A DNA stretch of 64,000 nt from positions 29,970,610 through 30,034,609 of the forward strand of contig NW_019211457.1 of the NCBI RefSeq assembly GCF_002443255.2, written 5' to 3'. Made by a program: the position numbers and the translations under genes. This document shows, piece by piece, positions 60,866 to 64,000 of the stretch (position 1 is its first letter; each line of letters starts with the position of its first letter). A model generated the notes under the pieces. It was given only the letters and a program-made list of their open reading frames with translations, had not been told where the DNA came from and ran no database searches. Source of the DNA: Varroa destructor (taxonomy: Eukaryota > Arthropoda > Arachnida > Mesostigmata > Varroidae).

Positions 60866-63800
60866 TTTATGTAGTTTCGGGCTCATGATCAGCGTAGCAG
60901 TCATTCGAGCTTTTCGAGATGTCAACAGCAACTATAACTCACATGCAGAGTATGTCGAGCCCACTGGCGACAGATATCTTTGGCAGGATCATGCTACAGA
61001 GCGTCAACATGTCTACTTCTGATGCCTCTCCGAGATAGAAACATAATAAACGCAATGTTAAACAAAATCAGGTTCTCCTCTAATAGAATTGCCTGCTACG
61101 ACTGAGGCAGATGAAAATAGTCGATATATGTTTGTTAGAGCTGTCAAGTTACGCCACACTAAGGAGAATAATACAGCGCGATGAGAGACAAGAAACAGAC
61201 TTCACTGATACATGTCAGTCCTCGCAATTTTCTTTTGGCAGCCTTCAACCTCGTGAAGAGCTGGGAAAAAGAATGAAACTACGAAGCATCTAGATCGGTT
61301 ATGATTGTGAAGTACGGTGACGCCAAAAATGAACTATTTTACTTCTGATTTCTGAAAAAAAATGGGCGCTTACACCTGCGCGAGATGACATCATGCATTT
61401 ATGCCCCAGTTAGCCGTGCTTTGAACATGAAAATTCGCTGGGCACTGTGGTATTACATAGCCCTTAATACGACCGTAGGGGTCTTACGGTATTGCAGACG
61501 CAACGGCAATTTGCGGATCTATTTCTCCTAACTGCGTTTGGGACCACGTGTCCGCCCTGGAGGTGTAACGTCGCAATGTTTGAGCAACAGCTGGAGGCCA
61601 AAGCCTGTACTTGCCCCAACTGGAGGCGAAACTGAAAGCACAACACAGCAAAGTACTTTAACTATGCCGAGATGTGCTTCAAAGGGTTTTCGTTCGGGTT
61701 GTTGTCAACAGGCTGGGTGTGTGTAGTGTTTCACCAAGGCGGAGAAATGCACTGGTACTTTTTATCGGTACAGGAATAGGTCGACATTCGTATCTGTTTA
61801 AACATTTGTTTAATTTTTTCGTCTTTCCGTTAAAAATTTGATACAATGTAATGAAAGTTAAACCAAATCAAACTTATTTGAAACGCGTAATGCGGGACAC
61901 CTGGACGATCATAAAATACCGTCTGCAAAGTAGGTTAAGGTTAACTACATCTAGATAAGCCTATGTTGATAAAAAAAATATATATATTCACTAGATATCA
62001 CGTACTTTGTAGAAAAAAGCGCTATTTAGGCTACCGGCCGGCAATCTTGACGAACATGGAGAGGAAATCATGATTGAGATCTATTAGGTTCGCACTTTTA
62101 TCTTGACGCACGCGCGCTATGGTAACTGAAGCAAGAGCATTTCCAAAGCAATCACTCAACAGATCGGGTATAGATTTTTTCGAAAACAGCCCGCGTGACC
62201 TAAAAGTCGTTCCTGAATGGTTAGTTAGAAGAACTTCGTCAATGTTATTATAAACAACATGTAGCAGCATACGAGATTCAGCACGGCAATTGGGCTGGCG
62301 TCCGTAAACCCAAGTTATGCTGTAAGCAAAAAATTCAACAGTGGAAAGATAGATATTCGTGAGACTCACATCTCTGTGTATTTCTCTAACCATTGTTGTT
62401 TATCATATATGACAATATCATCCCTGCAAGTTAAATCCTTCTCCGTCATTAATACTTACCGTATAGTGGTCACTGCAGGTAACAAACGTGATATATCCAG
62501 TTAGCTAGGGGCGAGAATCTTTTCTTGAATCTTTCGCAGAATCTTGGATCGCATAGAAGGGGTGGAAAAAGCTCAACGTGCCTCTCCAGACCCGCTTTCA
62601 GTTAAATATTAAGAATTAAGCTAAGGTAGCCGTACCCATGTGTGATTCTATACGTAGCTTGCCTGCAAGGCGCGGACTCGTCTATCTCCGAATGCAATTT
62701 GGCCGACGACATCACGTCCACGCGCAGAACTCTCTTGGTGCTGCTGGCCAACATCGTGTGCGCCTCTCATATACGCCTCCCGGACAGTCCTTATACTACG
62801 AGGAATCTAATCAGAGATAAGCGGCTGGATGACCGCACAGATAACCGCACTTGCGATAGTAGCAATGAGCCTGTGAGAAGCTAAGCGAGAGTCTGGAAAC
62901 ACCTTAAATATTTGACACCAGGAATCGCCTTCTAGCTGTTTCTACCAGTGCCAAGAAATCGACAAAAATGGGGGTTATCCCATCAAAAGGTTAGGGTAAC
63001 ACCAGCTGAAGCTCATCCTGTATAAAAGGCAAGGGTAGTTAAAAGATGGTGGTGGAATGAGAGACATTTTCTCAGGATTAGGCTTTTATGGACTTGCCAG
63101 TTAAACTCGTCTGGGGAGTAAGGCAGCTCGACCCGTCCACAGTTGTATCTTGGTAATGATAGTGATGAAATTGTCACTGCTTGATTGTTGACTGATGCAT
63201 CTTTCTCGAGATTTGCCGAAATATATCCAAGCAACTTGCACAGAGGTGACTGTAAGCGTAACGTGAAGATGCAAAAGTTACAGGCGATGCATCGAGGTGT
63301 CCATTGTAGGAACCGTCGGGTCTGAGATGGATTTGGTACTAGCGGGTTGTATCGTAGCGACAGAGAGACATGGATAAATCTTAATTGTTGATTGTCTCAA
63401 GCAAAACGTGTCAAGCAGTGGTTGTAAAATATTTTAGTGAAAGGATCCGCCAGAAGCCAGTGAAAATGACTACGCTATATTGTACGTCCGGAATATAACA
63501 GATAATATTACCAAAGAGGTTGGTGACACTATTGTGGCCGATCCGAAAATAATTACTGGATGAGATTTCTTTTCCAAATAAGCGGGCTTAGAAAAGCTAA
63601 CTGTAGTATATCTCTCATTTAAGTGATGCAAACGTTATCTCTTTTTGAATGAGCTTCAACCGTAAAATAGCTTGGCGCTGTAGTAGTAAAAACAAGACAC
63701 TTCATTCAAAGCTTCAGTGCATACACTCTGTCATATATCCGTAGTGGTCGATGGACTTAAGGAATACATAATATACTAACGAAATATGGATACGAAAAAA

Positions 63801-64000
63801 CTCCAAAATACAGCCGTCTTTAATTCATATCAGATATAGTAGACGTATGAATAGTATCTCATATGGTAATCGTATGAATTGACATAGTACAAGGAAACGA
63901 TGACGAAAATAAAATATCGACGACAAAGAAGGCCCATTAACAGATCTGTGTGGAGCCTATTTGTCCAAAACGAAAATCAAGGTGGTAGATCATTTGAGCG
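60866..64000. other. Non-coding stretch to the window end
   Basis: Mixed composition with short open frames only (longest 120 codons, 62031-62393 minus, no recognised domain). Short TA runs occur near 61978-61987. No gene could be supported. Exons of a gene extending beyond base 64000 cannot be excluded. Confidence 0.5.

Noticed and set aside
1..64000. CRISPR array, bacterial operon, intact transposase or reverse transcriptase, telomeric repeat array
   Set aside because: No regularly spaced direct repeats, no packed gene strings, no catalytic motifs of mobile-element enzymes in any frame I read, and no TTAGG-type arrays were seen.

Overview
This window looks like gene-poor nuclear DNA from an animal. 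It has one clearly recognisable spliced gene, long non-coding stretches, many short microsatellites, AATAAA polyadenylation signals and no operon-like packing. An arthropod genome such as a mite's would fit, but nothing in the sequence fixes the taxon.

Layout. Bases 1 to about 27,600 hold no gene I can defend. This stretch alternates AT-rich DNA with more GC-rich, pyrimidine- or purine-biased patches, and its open frames are within chance length. The centre (about 27,600-35,300) holds the recognisable locus. A CpG-dense candidate promoter is followed by exon 1 (28004-28658), a 2.8-kb intron and terminal exon 2 (31476-31747). Together these encode a 308-residue membrane-anchored protein of the ER thioredoxin/PDI type (TMX-like): a signal peptide, a thioredoxin fold with a CPSC active site, a second degenerate thioredoxin-like fold, a membrane segment and a C-terminal KxKxx ER-retrieval motif. 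About 3.1 kb further on, a short frame (34842-35018) encodes another helix, membrane segment and dilysine (KKNT) tail. It could be a small independent ER membrane protein or an alternative last exon of the same gene. Splice phase and a short stretch of sequence similarity permit the second reading.

Bases 35,300 to 64,000 are again mostly unannotatable. They do contain a perfect 30-bp inverted repeat with a 10-nt loop (45693-45762), a weak two-exon micropeptide candidate (37779-38068) and assorted simple repeats.

If the central reading is right, the locus makes one ER-resident thiol-disulfide protein, possibly with two interchangeable membrane tails. No tRNA, rRNA, CRISPR array, intact transposon or viral gene was seen.
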